A stretch of DNA of 64,000 bases from Pontiellaceae bacterium (GTDB taxonomy: Bacteria > Verrucomicrobiota > Kiritimatiellia > Kiritimatiellales > Pontiellaceae): NCBI GenBank assembly GCA_016937945.1, contig JAFGVP010000006.1:1-64000 (forward strand), written 5' to 3'. The notes under the pieces were generated by a model that was given only the letters and a program-made list of their open reading frames with translations, was not told where the DNA came from and searched no databases. Positions 30,014-39,264 of the stretch are shown here, one piece after another. The position numbers and the translations under genes are program-made. Positions within the stretch are counted from its first letter, which is position 1; the number at the start of each line of letters is the position of its first letter.

Positions 30014-32748
30014 TATTCAACCTCCGCATTGTCTGCAGTAACCAGTACGGGTTCTGCGGTATCGTCGTCCGCCGTGGTAATGTTATAACGACCGGCGTGG
30101 CGGGCCATCAGCTCGCCGTAGCGTTTGGATTTGTTCCAGTTCTGGATCTTGCTGAAATAGCCGACGACGCGGGTTTCTCCAACGACTTCGGTCGATCCGC
30201 ATTCGGGGCATTGCTCCAGCAGACCGCGGGTCTGGTGGTGGCAGTGGTCGCAGAACGTGAATTCCGGGGAAACACAGACCTGCGCCGACTGGGTCCGGTG
30301 AAAGACCTCGGTCATCAGATGTGCAATCGACGCCGAATCCGGCCGTTCTTCACCGATGAAGCAGTGGGTGATGGCGCCGGACTCGATCATGCTGTGATAT
30401 TTGGACTGTTCGATAATCCGGTCAACCAGCGAAACGTCCGCTTCGGCTGCCAGGTGAATCGAGTTGGTGTAATATTCCGCATCGGCCGGGCCTTTGACGA
30501 CATCCCGCGATTCTTCCGGGAAATAAATCATGTCCGACTTGGCCAGGCGACGGGCAGCGGATTCCGCCGGTGATTCCTCAAGGGTAAACTTCAGGTTATA
30601 CTTCTTGGCCAGTTTCTTGGCCTTGGTATACATGTGCGCCACGATCTTGAGGCCGAAACGCTGCGCCTGCGGGCTCTCGTGCAGCTCCTGTCCGATGAGG
30701 AACTTCACGGCATCGTTCACGCCGATCAGTCCGAGGATATAAGTGCACTTTTCGAGATCCACGTAGGGTTTGCCATCGTTGGCTTCCTTGCCGATCTGCC
30801 AGAGCGGATGGCCGGGCCCGCTGAGCATTTCAGCCGCCTTCGCCTTTTTCTGCAGGTGGGCGTCAACAGCCAGCTCCATGGTACGGTCAAGCTCGGCGAA
30901 GAAGTTCTGCATGATATCCCCGCCGGTGCGGGATGCGCGGTATGAAGCCTGCGGAATGTTAATCGTCACATTCTGGAAGCCGCAGAAGCGCATGCTTTCC
31001 GGATGCCGAAGCATACGGTTGTCGTTAATGGTGGTACGAAGGCGGCAGCAGGCCGACAGGGTTACTTCATCGCGGTCGAAGATGAAGTAGGTCGATCCAT
31101 TTCGGCTGGCGAGCTCGCAGGCTTCCTGATAGATCGCGAACTGCGACGGATCCTCGAAGGTTTCATCGGATACGTGGAAGTCGCATTTCGGGAACTCGAA
31201 GATGCGTCCGAGGGCATCGCCTTCGCCGAATACCTGAAGGAGCGCGCGGCAGAAATCCTGCGCTTCCTTGGTATAGTCGCCGTAGGTGACGATGGCTTCG
31301 CCGTTTTCTGTCAGGCCGGCCTGGACGTCGGGATCATAGACGGATCCTTCAGCTTCATCCGCCAGTTCACGCAGTACGAGGCGCTTACCCAGCTCGGGAT
31401 CCTGATAATAGAGATCCATCAGCTTGTAACCGCCGGCGTCGGTTTCGTTACGAAGCTCTTCTTCGAGTTCGACGATGGTTCCGTTTTTAAGGCGGAGCTG
31501 GTAATGGCCGCCCGGGCCGATCGCAGGAACCGTTTTCAGATAGCTGGGGACGCCCGTATGAATGTTGAAATCCAGGAACAGGGTCTGGCCGCCGCGTGAG
31601 AAGGCGTTCTGGGAGCCGTTGAAGATCAGCTCCTGCGCAATCTGGTGCAGCTGGCGGTCATCCAGCCCAACAAGGAACGGGGCATAGAGAATGTTGATGT
31701 AGGCAATGCCGAGTGCGCCGGCATAGTTGGCCTGCATCGATGCCAGAAACGTATTGAGATGACCGGTCAGCACCGATGCCGAACGTGCCGGACTTGAGGC
31801 GGTGTTCAGGTTGATAAGGCCGGTCAGTCCATATTTTTTGACGTATTCAATCGAATGGGACGAGCAGTAAACGCGGGTCGGATAGCCGAGGTCGTGAATA
31901 TGCACGGCGCCGGTATCATGTGCGCGTTTAACTTCCGGACTGAAGATGGTGTCGAGCGCCCACTGCTTCAAGACCAGCTCGGCAACACCGAGATTCACGG
32001 CTTCCGGGTTGTTGTTTACAATATTCGAATTTTCGGTCGATTTCGTGAACATCAGGTTTTCAAGGTAATCCTTGGAAACGCGGTAGAGGGAAAGGTCGCG
32101 GAGCTGCTGAGAATAGCCGCGTTCCATCAGTTCATTGTTCACCAGTTCCCGGATAAGAGTGGTATTGATGACGCTCAAGTCGCTGGCAATAATGCGGTTT
32201 TCAACGGATTTAGCAACGTTGATCGCCAGTTCGATGGAGAGGTCGGTTTTGTCGATAATCTGCTTAACAATGCGTTTGCGATCCCACGGCAGGTTGACGT
32301 TGCGGGAAGAGGATTCAACCAACAGCAGGCTGGCGTCGGTGACATCGACGTTTCCCTTGGTATTGGATCCGCGTACACGGATGTTGCGGCGGGCGATTTC
32401 GCGTTGTTTACGATAGCGTTTGTAGGCGGCCACAACGAGGGTTTCGCCCTGTTCGGCCAGCACGATTTCCACCAGATCCTGTACATCTTCAATTTTCGGT
32501 ATGCGCTTCCGGTTTTCATCGGGGTGAACAAAGAACTCGCTTTGCGGATTGTTGAGCTGCTTGAGCACTTCGTCCGTTACCTTGGACGCCAATCCCTCGT
32601 TTTTAGCGATTTGCTGTTTACGTGCGATTTCATCGACTGCGCGGTCGATGGCCAGCTCGATTTTCTGCCAGCTGAATGGAACTATGAGTCCAGAACGTTT
32701 CTGGAAGCCGTCAAATGCGGCGTTGGTTTGGGCCTTTCCTCCCGCCAT
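30013..32748 (-). CDS. nrdD: Anaerobic (class III) ribonucleoside-triphosphate reductase
   Basis: A 911-residue glycyl-radical enzyme that makes deoxyribonucleotides without oxygen. The ATG at 32748 follows SD GGGGGA; the frame is open to 32856 but that adds no homologous sequence. The N-terminal region (residues 15-120) is an ATP-cone for allosteric control. The catalytic barrel follows. Near the C-terminus CDHC and CPEC form the zinc site, followed by RVVGYFSKIQNWNKSK, whose Gly should carry the radical. An NrdR box lies 103-118 bp upstream. First gene of the nrdD - thioredoxin-like - nrdG operon. Confidence 0.97.
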   Translation of the reverse strand: MAGGKAQTNAAFDGFQKRSGLIVPFSWQKIELAIDRAVDEIARKQQIAKNEGLASKVTDEVLKQLNNPQSEFFVHPDENRKRIPKIEDVQDLVEIVLAEQGETLVVAAYKRYRKQREIARRNIRVRGSNTKGNVDVTDASLLLVESSSRNVNLPWDRKRIVKQIIDKTDLSIELAINVAKSVENRIIASDLSVINTTLIRELVNNELMERGYSQQLRDLSLYRVSKDYLENLMFTKSTENSNIVNNNPEAVNLGVAELVLKQWALDTIFSPEVKRAHDTGAVHIHDLGYPTRVYCSSHSIEYVKKYGLTGLINLNTASSPARSASVLTGHLNTFLASMQANYAGALGIAYINILYAPFLVGLDDRQLHQIAQELIFNGSQNAFSRGGQTLFLDFNIHTGVPSYLKTVPAIGPGGHYQLRLKNGTIVELEEELRNETDAGGYKLMDLYYQDPELGKRLVLRELADEAEGSVYDPDVQAGLTENGEAIVTYGDYTKEAQDFCRALLQVFGEGDALGRIFEFPKCDFHVSDETFEDPSQFAIYQEACELASRNGSTYFIFDRDEVTLSACCRLRTTINDNRMLRHPESMRFCGFQNVTINIPQASYRASRTGGDIMQNFFAELDRTMELAVDAHLQKKAKAAEMLSGPGHPLWQIGKEANDGKPYVDLEKCTYILGLIGVNDAVKFLIGQELHESPQAQRFGLKIVAHMYTKAKKLAKKYNLKFTLEESPAESAARRLAKSDMIYFPEESRDVVKGPADAEYYTNSIHLAAEADVSLVDRIIEQSKYHSMIESGAITHCFIGEERPDSASIAHLMTEVFHRTQSAQVCVSPEFTFCDHCHHQTRGLLEQCPECGSTEVVGETRVVGYFSKIQNWNKSKRYGELMARHAGRYNITTADDDTAEPVLVTADNAEVE

Positions 32749-32850
32749 GTTTTCCCCCTGAGCTTCAATGATTAATGCGATTTTGTGAGAATTTCGCTGT
32801 GAAGCGATTATGGAAGCTATTCTATGACGTGTATCAGTGTCAAGGCGTCG

Positions 32851-32866
32851 ACACAATATATTGTGG
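32851..32866 (-). promoter_or_regulatory. NrdR box upstream of nrdD
   Basis: ACACAATATATTGTGG is a near-perfect palindrome matching the NrdR box consensus ACAC(A/T)ATATAT(A/T)GTGT. NrdR boxes usually occur in pairs about 31 bp apart; at that spacing toward the gene (32820-32835) there is only a poor match. nrdR itself is not in the window. Confidence 0.8.
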
Positions 32867-33010
32867 TATTTGGAAAAAGCCTCGATTTTACGGTGAAAAA
32901 TGTGCGATGAGCATCCGGTCTATCAGGGTTTAATCGATTTTTCGAAACTGGCTTTTTAATTGCTTCGTTATCCGGTAGTATTCAAAGAGTTGAAACCGGA
33001 GTGTTGAATC

Positions 33011-33592
33011 ATGCCTGAGTGGCTCAGTTTTATAGATATTGCTTTTGTTGCGGCGGTCGTGCTGTTTGCATGGGGCGGCCTGCAAAAGGGATTTGCGGCA
33101 CAGGTGGCGCACGTGCTGACAGCCCTGATTCTCGGCGGGCTGCTTTTCCTCGGTTATCAGCCGCTTTTCGAGCTGCTGACCGGACTTTTCAGCAAGGTGA
33201 ACGAGGCCTATATGTTGTGGATTCTTGCGGTCGCTCTGCTGATCATTGCCTTTCTGATCTATATTCTGATCAGTAAGCTGTTGGCATCCATGCTGAAAGC
33301 CAACATTTCAAACATTGCGGATCGGGTGTATGGTCTGCTGCTGGGCGCCGGCCGCGGGGTGCTGACGGCACTTCTTCTGATCGTGATTATTGCGCTTCTG
33401 GTACCACCGAGTGTTGAACAGACGCTCCAGAAAAAATCCTATGTCGGGCACTATATCGTGGAGCACATGATGCCGCACATCCGCCCCCGTCTCGACCCGG
33501 AGCTTTGGGAGTCCGGGAAAAGCCGGATCCAGCAGCGCATCATGGAGAAACGACTGCAGGAACAGCAGGAACGGGATTCCGTTTACGACTAG
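33011..33592 (+). CDS. CvpA family membrane protein
   Basis: A 193-residue protein with four predicted TM helices (about 8-25, 33-53, 66-90, 103-125) and the CvpA-type start IDIAFVAAVVLFAWGGLQKGF. The C-terminal 60 residues are charged and probably cytoplasmic. CvpA proteins support envelope integrity and colicin V production in E. coli; the precise role is not settled. It is divergent from nrdD. Confidence 0.85.
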   Translation: MPEWLSFIDIAFVAAVVLFAWGGLQKGFAAQVAHVLTALILGGLLFLGYQPLFELLTGLFSKVNEAYMLWILAVALLIIAFLIYILISKLLASMLKANISNIADRVYGLLLGAGRGVLTALLLIVIIALLVPPSVEQTLQKKSYVGHYIVEHMMPHIRPRLDPELWESGKSRIQQRIMEKRLQEQQERDSVYD

Positions 33593-34558
33593 CTACAACG
33601 CCCAGAGCAGAAGCAGCGGAATCGTTACAATGGCAGCCAGATGCGTGATCAGCAGGGTCGTGGCAATAAAATCGGAATCACCGCCAAATCGTTCGCTGAA
33701 TACCAGGCTGGCCACGGCCGCCGGCATCACGGCCACCACGCAGAGGATGCCGTAAGCGGTTTCGTCATTCGGTCCGTTCAGGATCTGCTTCAGAATCAGG
33801 ATAAAAATGACCGGTGTCACGACGAGACGCAACAGGGATACAATCCATACATGCCGGTCAAATGCCGCCTTCACGTCCAGCGCGGCAATCCGGCTGCCGG
33901 ACACAATCATTGAAACGGCAACCGTAGCCTTTCCGATGGTTTCTGTGCCGAAATAGCAGAGCTCCAGCATGCGCCGCGTCAGGTCGGAAAAAAAGCCGGC
34001 CGCCGGCAGCGTCGGATGAACCAGATCGCGCACGCAAACCCAGCCGATTGAAAAAATCAGGGCGATCAGTGGCGGCCCGAACATCATCCGAATTCCTTCA
34101 GAAAGCTTGCTGGATCGGTTAAACAGGAAGACGCCCACGGTCCAGACCGTCAGCTCAAAACCCATGGAGGCAAAGACCAGCAGCGCTACGCCTTCTTCCT
34201 TCCACAGGAGCATGACCAGAGGGAGCGGCAGGAACAGATAGTTATTGATTGTGTTCTGGAACAGAAAGGCGCTGGCCCGTTGCTGGTCGACATTTTTCAT
34301 GCAGCGCAGGGCCAGCAGGCCCAGGATCAGTCCGGTTCCCGCAATCGCCATGGCCATGACCGGCATGATCCAGTTATCCGCCAGCTTCTGGGCATTCAAC
34401 CGGGTTACCGAAGAAAAAATCAGGCAGGGATAGATGATTGAGATCAGCACCCGGACCATTTCACTGGTTCCGACGGCGCTGATAACCCCGCGCTTCCGGG
34501 CGGCAAAACCGATGGCCATCAGGACCAGAATGAATAAAACCTGCAAAACGTAGTTCAT
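33593..34558 (-). CDS. AEC-family (auxin efflux carrier-like) transporter
   Basis: A 321-residue integral membrane protein with about ten hydrophobic segments and the family halves separated near LFNRSSKLSEGIRMMFGPPLIALIFSIG. The inner repeat FLFQNTINNYLFLPLPLV (N-rich broken helix) and PAAVASLVFSERFGGDSDFIATTLLITHL match the AEC fold. Members export organic anions or act as malate/amino acid carriers; the substrate is unknown. It converges with the CvpA gene with no spacer. Confidence 0.88.
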   Translation of the reverse strand: MNYVLQVLFILVLMAIGFAARKRGVISAVGTSEMVRVLISIIYPCLIFSSVTRLNAQKLADNWIMPVMAMAIAGTGLILGLLALRCMKNVDQQRASAFLFQNTINNYLFLPLPLVMLLWKEEGVALLVFASMGFELTVWTVGVFLFNRSSKLSEGIRMMFGPPLIALIFSIGWVCVRDLVHPTLPAAGFFSDLTRRMLELCYFGTETIGKATVAVSMIVSGSRIAALDVKAAFDRHVWIVSLLRLVVTPVIFILILKQILNGPNDETAYGILCVVAVMPAAVASLVFSERFGGDSDFIATTLLITHLAAIVTIPLLLLWAL

Positions 34559-34667
34559 GTGTTCCTCGTAAAATCCGGCACCATGGAATAGCGGATAGCG
34601 TGATCATTGAAAGCCCCATTTGCAACTTTTAGCCGGCCTCCGGCATGTTCCGGGAGCGCTTCATGCG

Positions 34668-34730
34668 ACCTCCGAATGTGCATCATGCAAAACCGGAGGT
34701 GTGCCGGCGTTGACACCTCCGCTTTTGTTT
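34668..34730 (+). promoter_or_regulatory. Attenuator-like leader before the ATPase-Nudix operon
   Basis: CGGAGGTGT (34694-34702) pairs with ACACCTCCG (34713-34721) and is followed by CTTTTGTTT, a terminator-like hairpin 16 bp before the ATPase start. The same 5' arm can instead pair with ACCTCCG at 34668-34674. These mutually exclusive pairings are the layout of a transcription attenuator. No known riboswitch is recognised. Confidence 0.5.
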
Positions 34731-34745
34731 AATACAAAACCGGTC

Positions 34746-35804
34746 ATGAATCCGTTTAAGATAGATGGCATCGTTGACGGGGCCGATTACATGCCCCGCA
34801 AGGAGAGCGAAGAGCTGCTGAATTATCACAGGGCCGGTAGGAATGTACTGATCCGCGGGCCGCGCCGGACCGGAAAATCGTCGCTGGTGGTCAATACCTT
34901 CCGGGATACGGAATGCCTGTTTCTTCGGGTCGACTTCTGGGGTGTCAAGACCGAGATGAAAGCGGTGGAAAAGATTGCCCGGGCATTTGAGCCCTTCTGC
35001 AAAAAGCTGCCGATGCTCAGCGGTTTTAATATCGGGGGAATCGGTCTGCAGTGGAAGAGCCCGGAAGCGGTTTCAAGCGTGGAAGACCTGCTGCGGCTGG
35101 CGCCCGGGCTGCATCGTAAAAAGCCGGTGGTGATCTTTTTTGACGAATTTCAGGCGCTGCTTGATCTTCCGGATTCCGACCAGTTTCTCGGGGCGCTCCG
35201 GTCGGAAATCCAGGCCCAGCCCGAAGTGCAGTATATTTTTGCCGGCAGCAACCAGAACCGGCTGATGGAAATCTTCTATTCCCAGCGCAGCCCCTTTTTT
35301 AAATCAGCGGCCCTGATGGAGGTCGGCGGCCTGGACCGCGACGATTTCGTAGCATGGCTGGAGGATAAGTTTGCCGCCACCGACCGATCGATCAGTCCCC
35401 GGCTCTGGGATGCGATTTTCGAGCTGAGCCACGCCATCCCCGGTGATGTGCAGGATATCTGTTATCATCTCTGGAATGACTCGACGGAAGGGGGCGAAAT
35501 CGGACCGGAGGATCTGGGGGCGACTCTGAAGCGGGTATTGCAGGAGCGGGCGTCCGGTTATGCCGGCATGTGGAACATGCTGACCGATAACCAGCAGAAA
35601 ATCGCCATGGGCCTGACGCGCTATCGCGGCGAAATGTATGCCTCCAACGAGTTTCTTCAGATGTGCGGAACCACATCACATGCATCGGTCAAACGCGGGA
35701 TCGAAGCGCTGGAATCGAAGGGTTTGATCTGGATGAGCTCCAGCCGCTGGATTTTTTCCGACCCGTTTTTCACGCTCTGGATCGCCAACTCGGTGGACGC
35801 ATGA
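34746..35804 (+). CDS. AAA/STAND-type ATPase with C-terminal winged-helix region
   Basis: A 352-residue protein. Walker A is GPRRTGKSS (38-46), Walker B is VVIFFDEFQ (about 132-140), followed by a sensor motif (IFAGSNQN), as in archaeal-type (Arch_ATPase/AAA_14) single-protein ATPases. The C-terminal 90 residues (TDNQQKIAMGLTRY to SSSRWIFSDPFFTLWI) look like a winged helix, ending with the IFSDPFFTLWI motif typical of this family. The ATG at 34746 is chosen because the longer frame reads through the leader hairpin. It overlaps the Nudix gene by 4 bp. Target unknown. Confidence 0.82.
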   Translation: MNPFKIDGIVDGADYMPRKESEELLNYHRAGRNVLIRGPRRTGKSSLVVNTFRDTECLFLRVDFWGVKTEMKAVEKIARAFEPFCKKLPMLSGFNIGGIGLQWKSPEAVSSVEDLLRLAPGLHRKKPVVIFFDEFQALLDLPDSDQFLGALRSEIQAQPEVQYIFAGSNQNRLMEIFYSQRSPFFKSAALMEVGGLDRDDFVAWLEDKFAATDRSISPRLWDAIFELSHAIPGDVQDICYHLWNDSTEGGEIGPEDLGATLKRVLQERASGYAGMWNMLTDNQQKIAMGLTRYRGEMYASNEFLQMCGTTSHASVKRGIEALESKGLIWMSSSRWIFSDPFFTLWIANSVDA

Positions 35805-36427
35805 CGGACGGATTCCGGCATATTGAACGGGCCCGCAAGATCCAATCGATCGCCCAGATCGGGCTTGAATATGCGAGCGATCCCTATGACCGGGAGCGGT
35901 ATGAGGAGCTTCGTGCGATTTCGGCGCAGATGATGGCCGAGGCCTCCGAGCTTCCGGCGGAGTGCTGGCTGGAAATTTTCGAACATGAAACCGGCTATGC
36001 CACGCCGAAAGTGGATGTACGCGGTGCTGTTTTCCGCGATGGGCAGATTCTGCTTTCCCGCGAGGCCAGCGACGGCTGCTGGAGTCTTCCGGGCGGTTGG
36101 GCGGATGTAAATGATCCTCCGTCAAAGGCGATCGAACGGGAAATGCAGGAAGAGACCGGTTATGACGTCCGGTGTATCAAGCTGGCGGCGGTGCTGGACA
36201 GGGATCTGCACTATCACGCCGATTGCCGGCCGTTCCACAGCTATAAGCTGATGTTCCTGTGCAAGATAGTCGGCAAGTCCGGCGTGCTGGATCACGATAT
36301 TCTTGATGCCCGTTTTTTCCCGGTCGATGCGCTGCCGCCGCTGTCGCTGCAACGGACGCTGCCCATGCACATTGAGCGGCTGTATCGGCATTATTGCGAT
36401 CCGGCGCTGCCTACAGAATTCGATTAG
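35801..36427 (+). CDS. Nudix hydrolase with N-terminal helical domain
   Basis: A 208-residue protein. Residues 1-60 form a helical region like the Nudix_N domain (IERARKIQSIAQIGLEYA). The Nudix fold starts at KVDVRGAVF; the Nudix box is GGWADVNDPPSKAIEREMQE plus ETGY, with the first Glu of the canonical box as Asp. Such enzymes hydrolyse nucleoside diphosphates linked to X. ATG 35801 overlaps the ATPase stop, so they form a two-gene operon behind the attenuator-like leader. It ends tail-to-tail with the NFACT-R gene. Confidence 0.9.
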   Translation: MTDGFRHIERARKIQSIAQIGLEYASDPYDRERYEELRAISAQMMAEASELPAECWLEIFEHETGYATPKVDVRGAVFRDGQILLSREASDGCWSLPGGWADVNDPPSKAIEREMQEETGYDVRCIKLAAVLDRDLHYHADCRPFHSYKLMFLCKIVGKSGVLDHDILDARFFPVDALPPLSLQRTLPMHIERLYRHYCDPALPTEFD

Positions 36428-36807
36428 TTTTCCGGTTGCGCCGGACGAACCTTCACGATTTTTTCGCGCCTGATGGTAACACTTCCCGGTTTGGTGCCGC
36501 GCGGTTTTCCAACATGTTTAGCTTCTGTATAGCAGACCGGAACGGTTCCGGCGTTGCGGGCCTTGGAGTGCCAGGCGGCAATGGCCGCCGCATTTTTGAT
36601 GGTGGTGTTATCCGGTTTTTCGCCTTCGGGATGGCGCAGGATGACATGACTTCCGGGCAGGCCGCGTACGTGGAACCAAAGATCTCCGGGAGCCGCAACG
36701 CGCAGACTCAGCAGATCGTTGTCGGTATCGGTTTTGCCCGCAAGGGCTTCAAAACCTCCGGGCAGGTCGTATTTCCAGAAATCGGGCTGGACTTCTCTGT
36801 GCTTCAT
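36424..36807 (-). CDS. Stand-alone NFACT-R (DUF814) domain protein
   Basis: A 127-residue protein equal to just the RNA-binding NFACT-R domain: LLSLRVAAPGDLWFHVRGLPGSHVILR, then NTTIKNAAAIAAWHSKARNAGTVPVCYTEAKHV and KPGSVTIRREK. In full-length RqcH/Rqc2 this domain contacts RNA on stalled 60S/50S subunits; the NFACT-N and coiled-coil parts are absent. The start is either ATG 36807 or GTG 36828; neither has a clear SD. Likely a nucleic-acid or ribosome-binding protein. Confidence 0.85.
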   Translation of the reverse strand: MKHREVQPDFWKYDLPGGFEALAGKTDTDNDLLSLRVAAPGDLWFHVRGLPGSHVILRHPEGEKPDNTTIKNAAAIAAWHSKARNAGTVPVCYTEAKHVGKPRGTKPGSVTIRREKIVKVRPAQPEN

Positions 36808-36857
36808 TCGGACGATTGTTACCCACACAACGCGGTTAATTCACGGAAATTCGAACA

Positions 36858-37253
36858 ATGAAGCTGTTTGCATATGGAACGTTAATGTGGCCTGAAGTGC
36901 TTGAAGCGGTGATCGGGCACCGGCTGTCCGGCGCGCCGGATGCACTGCTGGGTTATTGCCGCCTGCGCGTCCGCGGCGAGCATTATCCGGTCGTAGTGCC
37001 TGAAGAGGGCGGCCGGGTGGAAGGCATCCTGTACGACAACCTTTCGGAATCCGATTTCCGGCATCTCGATCATTTTGAGGGCGAGGAATATGAGCGGAAA
37101 ATTCTTAAGGTTGGAGAGACGGAAGCGGCCGTTTATGTGCTGTCCGACCGTTGGCGCCATATTGCGGAGGATTCGGCCTGGCATCCGGAACAGATGCTGC
37201 CGCAGCATCTTGCTGCCTTTCAGGCGGAATACAAAGGATGGAAGGATCTGTGA
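36858..37253 (+). CDS. Gamma-glutamylcyclotransferase-like (AIG2) protein
   Basis: A 131-residue protein with the substrate-binding FAYGTLM at the N-terminus, RVEGILYDNLSESDFRHLDHFEGEEYER in the middle (the conserved acid in the DxFEG region) and a short C-terminal helix. Members release 5-oxoproline from gamma-glutamyl amines or peptides; many homologues are uncharacterised. It is divergent from the NFACT-R gene with about 50 bp between. Confidence 0.85.
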   Translation: MKLFAYGTLMWPEVLEAVIGHRLSGAPDALLGYCRLRVRGEHYPVVVPEEGGRVEGILYDNLSESDFRHLDHFEGEEYERKILKVGETEAAVYVLSDRWRHIAEDSAWHPEQMLPQHLAAFQAEYKGWKDL

Positions 37254-37257
37254 AGGG

Positions 37258-37287
37258 TTCCGGGCCGGCGTCCTGCCCGACCCGGAA
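37258..37287. terminator. Hairpin between convergent GGCT-like and ACT genes
   Basis: TTCCGGG (37258-37264) pairs with CCCGGAA (37281-37287), with extra GC pairs possible inside. Placement between convergent genes suggests a bidirectional terminator, but T-tracts are poor. Confidence 0.45.
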
Positions 37288-37299
37288 TTGTCTGCCGGC

Positions 37300-37701
37300 C
37301 TAGCTGTTGAGCAGCACCAGAGCGCGGTCATTGTGCTCCGTGGAGAGAATGGCCAGGCAGGTTTCTTCGGGAATCGGGGCGGTGGTGTACATATACTTCA
37401 TGTTGATTCCGCTGCTCCCCATCCGTTCGCATACCGAGCTGAGCATGCCGGGTGAATGCCGAAGCGTGACTGCAATGGAGTCGATCTCCATTGGAATATA
37501 ACCATGCTCCCGAAGGGCCTCGAGCGCCCGAAGATTATCGTCGGTAATGAGCCGGACGGTCCCTTTGGTCCCATCCTCCACCCAGGCGGCAGCCGCGCGG
37601 ATATTTATTCCCTTGTCGGCTACGATCCGGGTCAGCTGGGCGAGAATCCCGATATCGTTAAGCACTCTTACGGAAATCTCTTTGCAATGCGTTGCCGTCA
37701 T
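37300..37701 (-). CDS. Tandem ACT-domain protein
   Basis: A 133-residue protein with two ACT domains: KEISVRVLNDIGILAQLTRIVADKGINIRA and IAVTLRHSPGMLSSVCERMGSSGINMKYMY. The start is set by a strong SD (AAGGAGGTG) 9 nt before the ATG at 37701; the upstream open frame has no SD. ACT pairs bind amino acids and usually regulate enzymes; no enzyme domain is attached here, so it is probably a ligand-binding regulator. The partner is unknown. Confidence 0.88.
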   Translation of the reverse strand: MTATHCKEISVRVLNDIGILAQLTRIVADKGINIRAAAAWVEDGTKGTVRLITDDNLRALEALREHGYIPMEIDSIAVTLRHSPGMLSSVCERMGSSGINMKYMYTTAPIPEETCLAILSTEHNDRALVLLNS

Positions 37702-37876
37702 CACATCAATCACCTCCTTTTCTTCGAAGGGCACTCTAACCGTAATACACTGTTTTGTCCAGTGCGCCGGCGACATGCGGTCGAATGAATGATCATTGAA
37801 AAAACTGTTTTTCAATGGGGATTTAAGGCATATACGCTGTAACTTTGAACGGCGGCTCCACCTGAGCCGAAGCACT

Positions 37877-39247
37877 ATGAGCGCAAGTTGGATGAAAGAG
37901 ATCTATTCAAAAGCCGGAGGCATTCTGCTGGGTGTCGGCGTTCTGGGCATCCTGCTTGCCGGATGTTCAGAGGGGACGGTCGATGCGCCGATCAATCCGG
38001 CCTTTATTGCGGGCCATCAAGCGCCATCTCCAAAGCATCCCCTGCGCTGGATGGGACACTGGAAGGGTGAAGGCAAGCGGGAGCAGCTGGTACTCGAGGT
38101 TCTGGAGGAATTTTGCTACACCCACCCACAGATTGATGTTTCGTTCCGGTTTGCGTCCGATATCCTGCCGGAAAAGAGTCAGCAGGCCGCCGGAGAATAT
38201 ATTGCTGAAATGATTCGCTCCGGAAATTATCAATGGGATGTGATCTGGATGGATCCGCTGATTTATCATCATGTCGCAATGGAACTTGATGACCGGGAGT
38301 GGGGCAAAAAATATCTCGTGGATTTTTCGGAAATTCCCGGCTTTACCGAGCGCCATGTCGCGTCGTTGATCGAGGGGGAGTATACGTCCCGCTATACCGG
38401 AGGAATCTGTACCGGGCCGTATATCGAAGGGTTTTACTATGCGCTGTGGTATAATCGGGATCTGCTCGGGAAGCTGGGGATTTCGCTGGATGAAGAGCAG
38501 GTGGATGAAAGTGACCTGCTCAAGTGCATTGCAAAACTGGGGCAGTACAACCGGCAGCAGGAACGACCGGCCTCGCTCCTGGTGGATTTTGAAAATGCCG
38601 GATCCGTTTCGCGGTTTCTCGTGAGCCTTAAATGTTCGCTCAGTGATTGCCCGGAAGGCGGAGAGGCTGTCACCGTGAGCAACCGGCTGATCTCCCTGAT
38701 TGAGCAGATGTCCGAGGCCGCACAGCCGGACTGTCCGCTGGTTCTGGAGGCGGACTCCTGGAGTGAGGCGGCCCGCGCTCTGATCGATGGGCAGGCCCTG
38801 TTTTTCTGTGATGCGACCTGGCGGTATAACGCCTTTGAATCTCTGGATCCGGAGGGTTTGAAAAAACTTGGGCTGGCTCCGCCTCCGGAATTCTCGGACG
38901 GATGCCGGCATGCGATCCGGGGATATATTTCAACATGGGCTGTTCTGAAGGATGCCCCCGGGTGTGATGAGGGTATTTCACTGATGGAATACTGGAGCCG
39001 GCCTTCGATTGCCGAAAAATGGATCCGTTACACGAAGAGCCCGACTGGGCTAAAGGGAAGCCTGTATGATCCTCTTTACGGAAAGGATGCGTTTGCGGAT
39101 TACCAGCGGCGACTTGTAACACAGCACCGGCATGCCCTGCTGGACCCGTTGCTGTTTCGTGACGAAGTCATGGATGAAGAATTTGAATTGCTGGAATATG
39201 CCGAGCATCTGCTGCTGGGCAAAGTGCCTGATACGGAGGCGCAGTAA
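37877..39247 (+). CDS. Lipoprotein extracellular solute-binding protein
   Basis: About 456 residues. The N-terminal helix ends with a lipobox LLAGC, so the mature protein is anchored through that Cys. The rest follows the family 1 ABC solute-binding pattern: [55 protein letters not shown] and the C-terminal [27 protein letters not shown]. No ABC permease or ATPase is next to it; instead a hybrid kinase follows 17 bp later. It therefore probably presents a ligand, perhaps a sugar, to the kinase. ATG 37877 or 37892 are both possible starts. Confidence 0.82.
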   Translation: MSASWMKEIYSKAGGILLGVGVLGILLAGCSEGTVDAPINPAFIAGHQAPSPKHPLRWMGHWKGEGKREQLVLEVLEEFCYTHPQIDVSFRFASDILPEKSQQAAGEYIAEMIRSGNYQWDVIWMDPLIYHHVAMELDDREWGKKYLVDFSEIPGFTERHVASLIEGEYTSRYTGGICTGPYIEGFYYALWYNRDLLGKLGISLDEEQVDESDLLKCIAKLGQYNRQQERPASLLVDFENAGSVSRFLVSLKCSLSDCPEGGEAVTVSNRLISLIEQMSEAAQPDCPLVLEADSWSEAARALIDGQALFFCDATWRYNAFESLDPEGLKKLGLAPPPEFSDGCRHAIRGYISTWAVLKDAPGCDEGISLMEYWSRPSIAEKWIRYTKSPTGLKGSLYDPLYGKDAFADYQRRLVTQHRHALLDPLLFRDEVMDEEFELLEYAEHLLLGKVPDTEAQ

Positions 39248-39264
39248 CATGCGGGTGGTATTTC

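Noticed and set aside
34620-34745. Longer N-terminus for the AAA ATPase
   Set aside because: This extension would translate through the leader hairpins and has no homologous character; ATG 34746 begins the conserved part.
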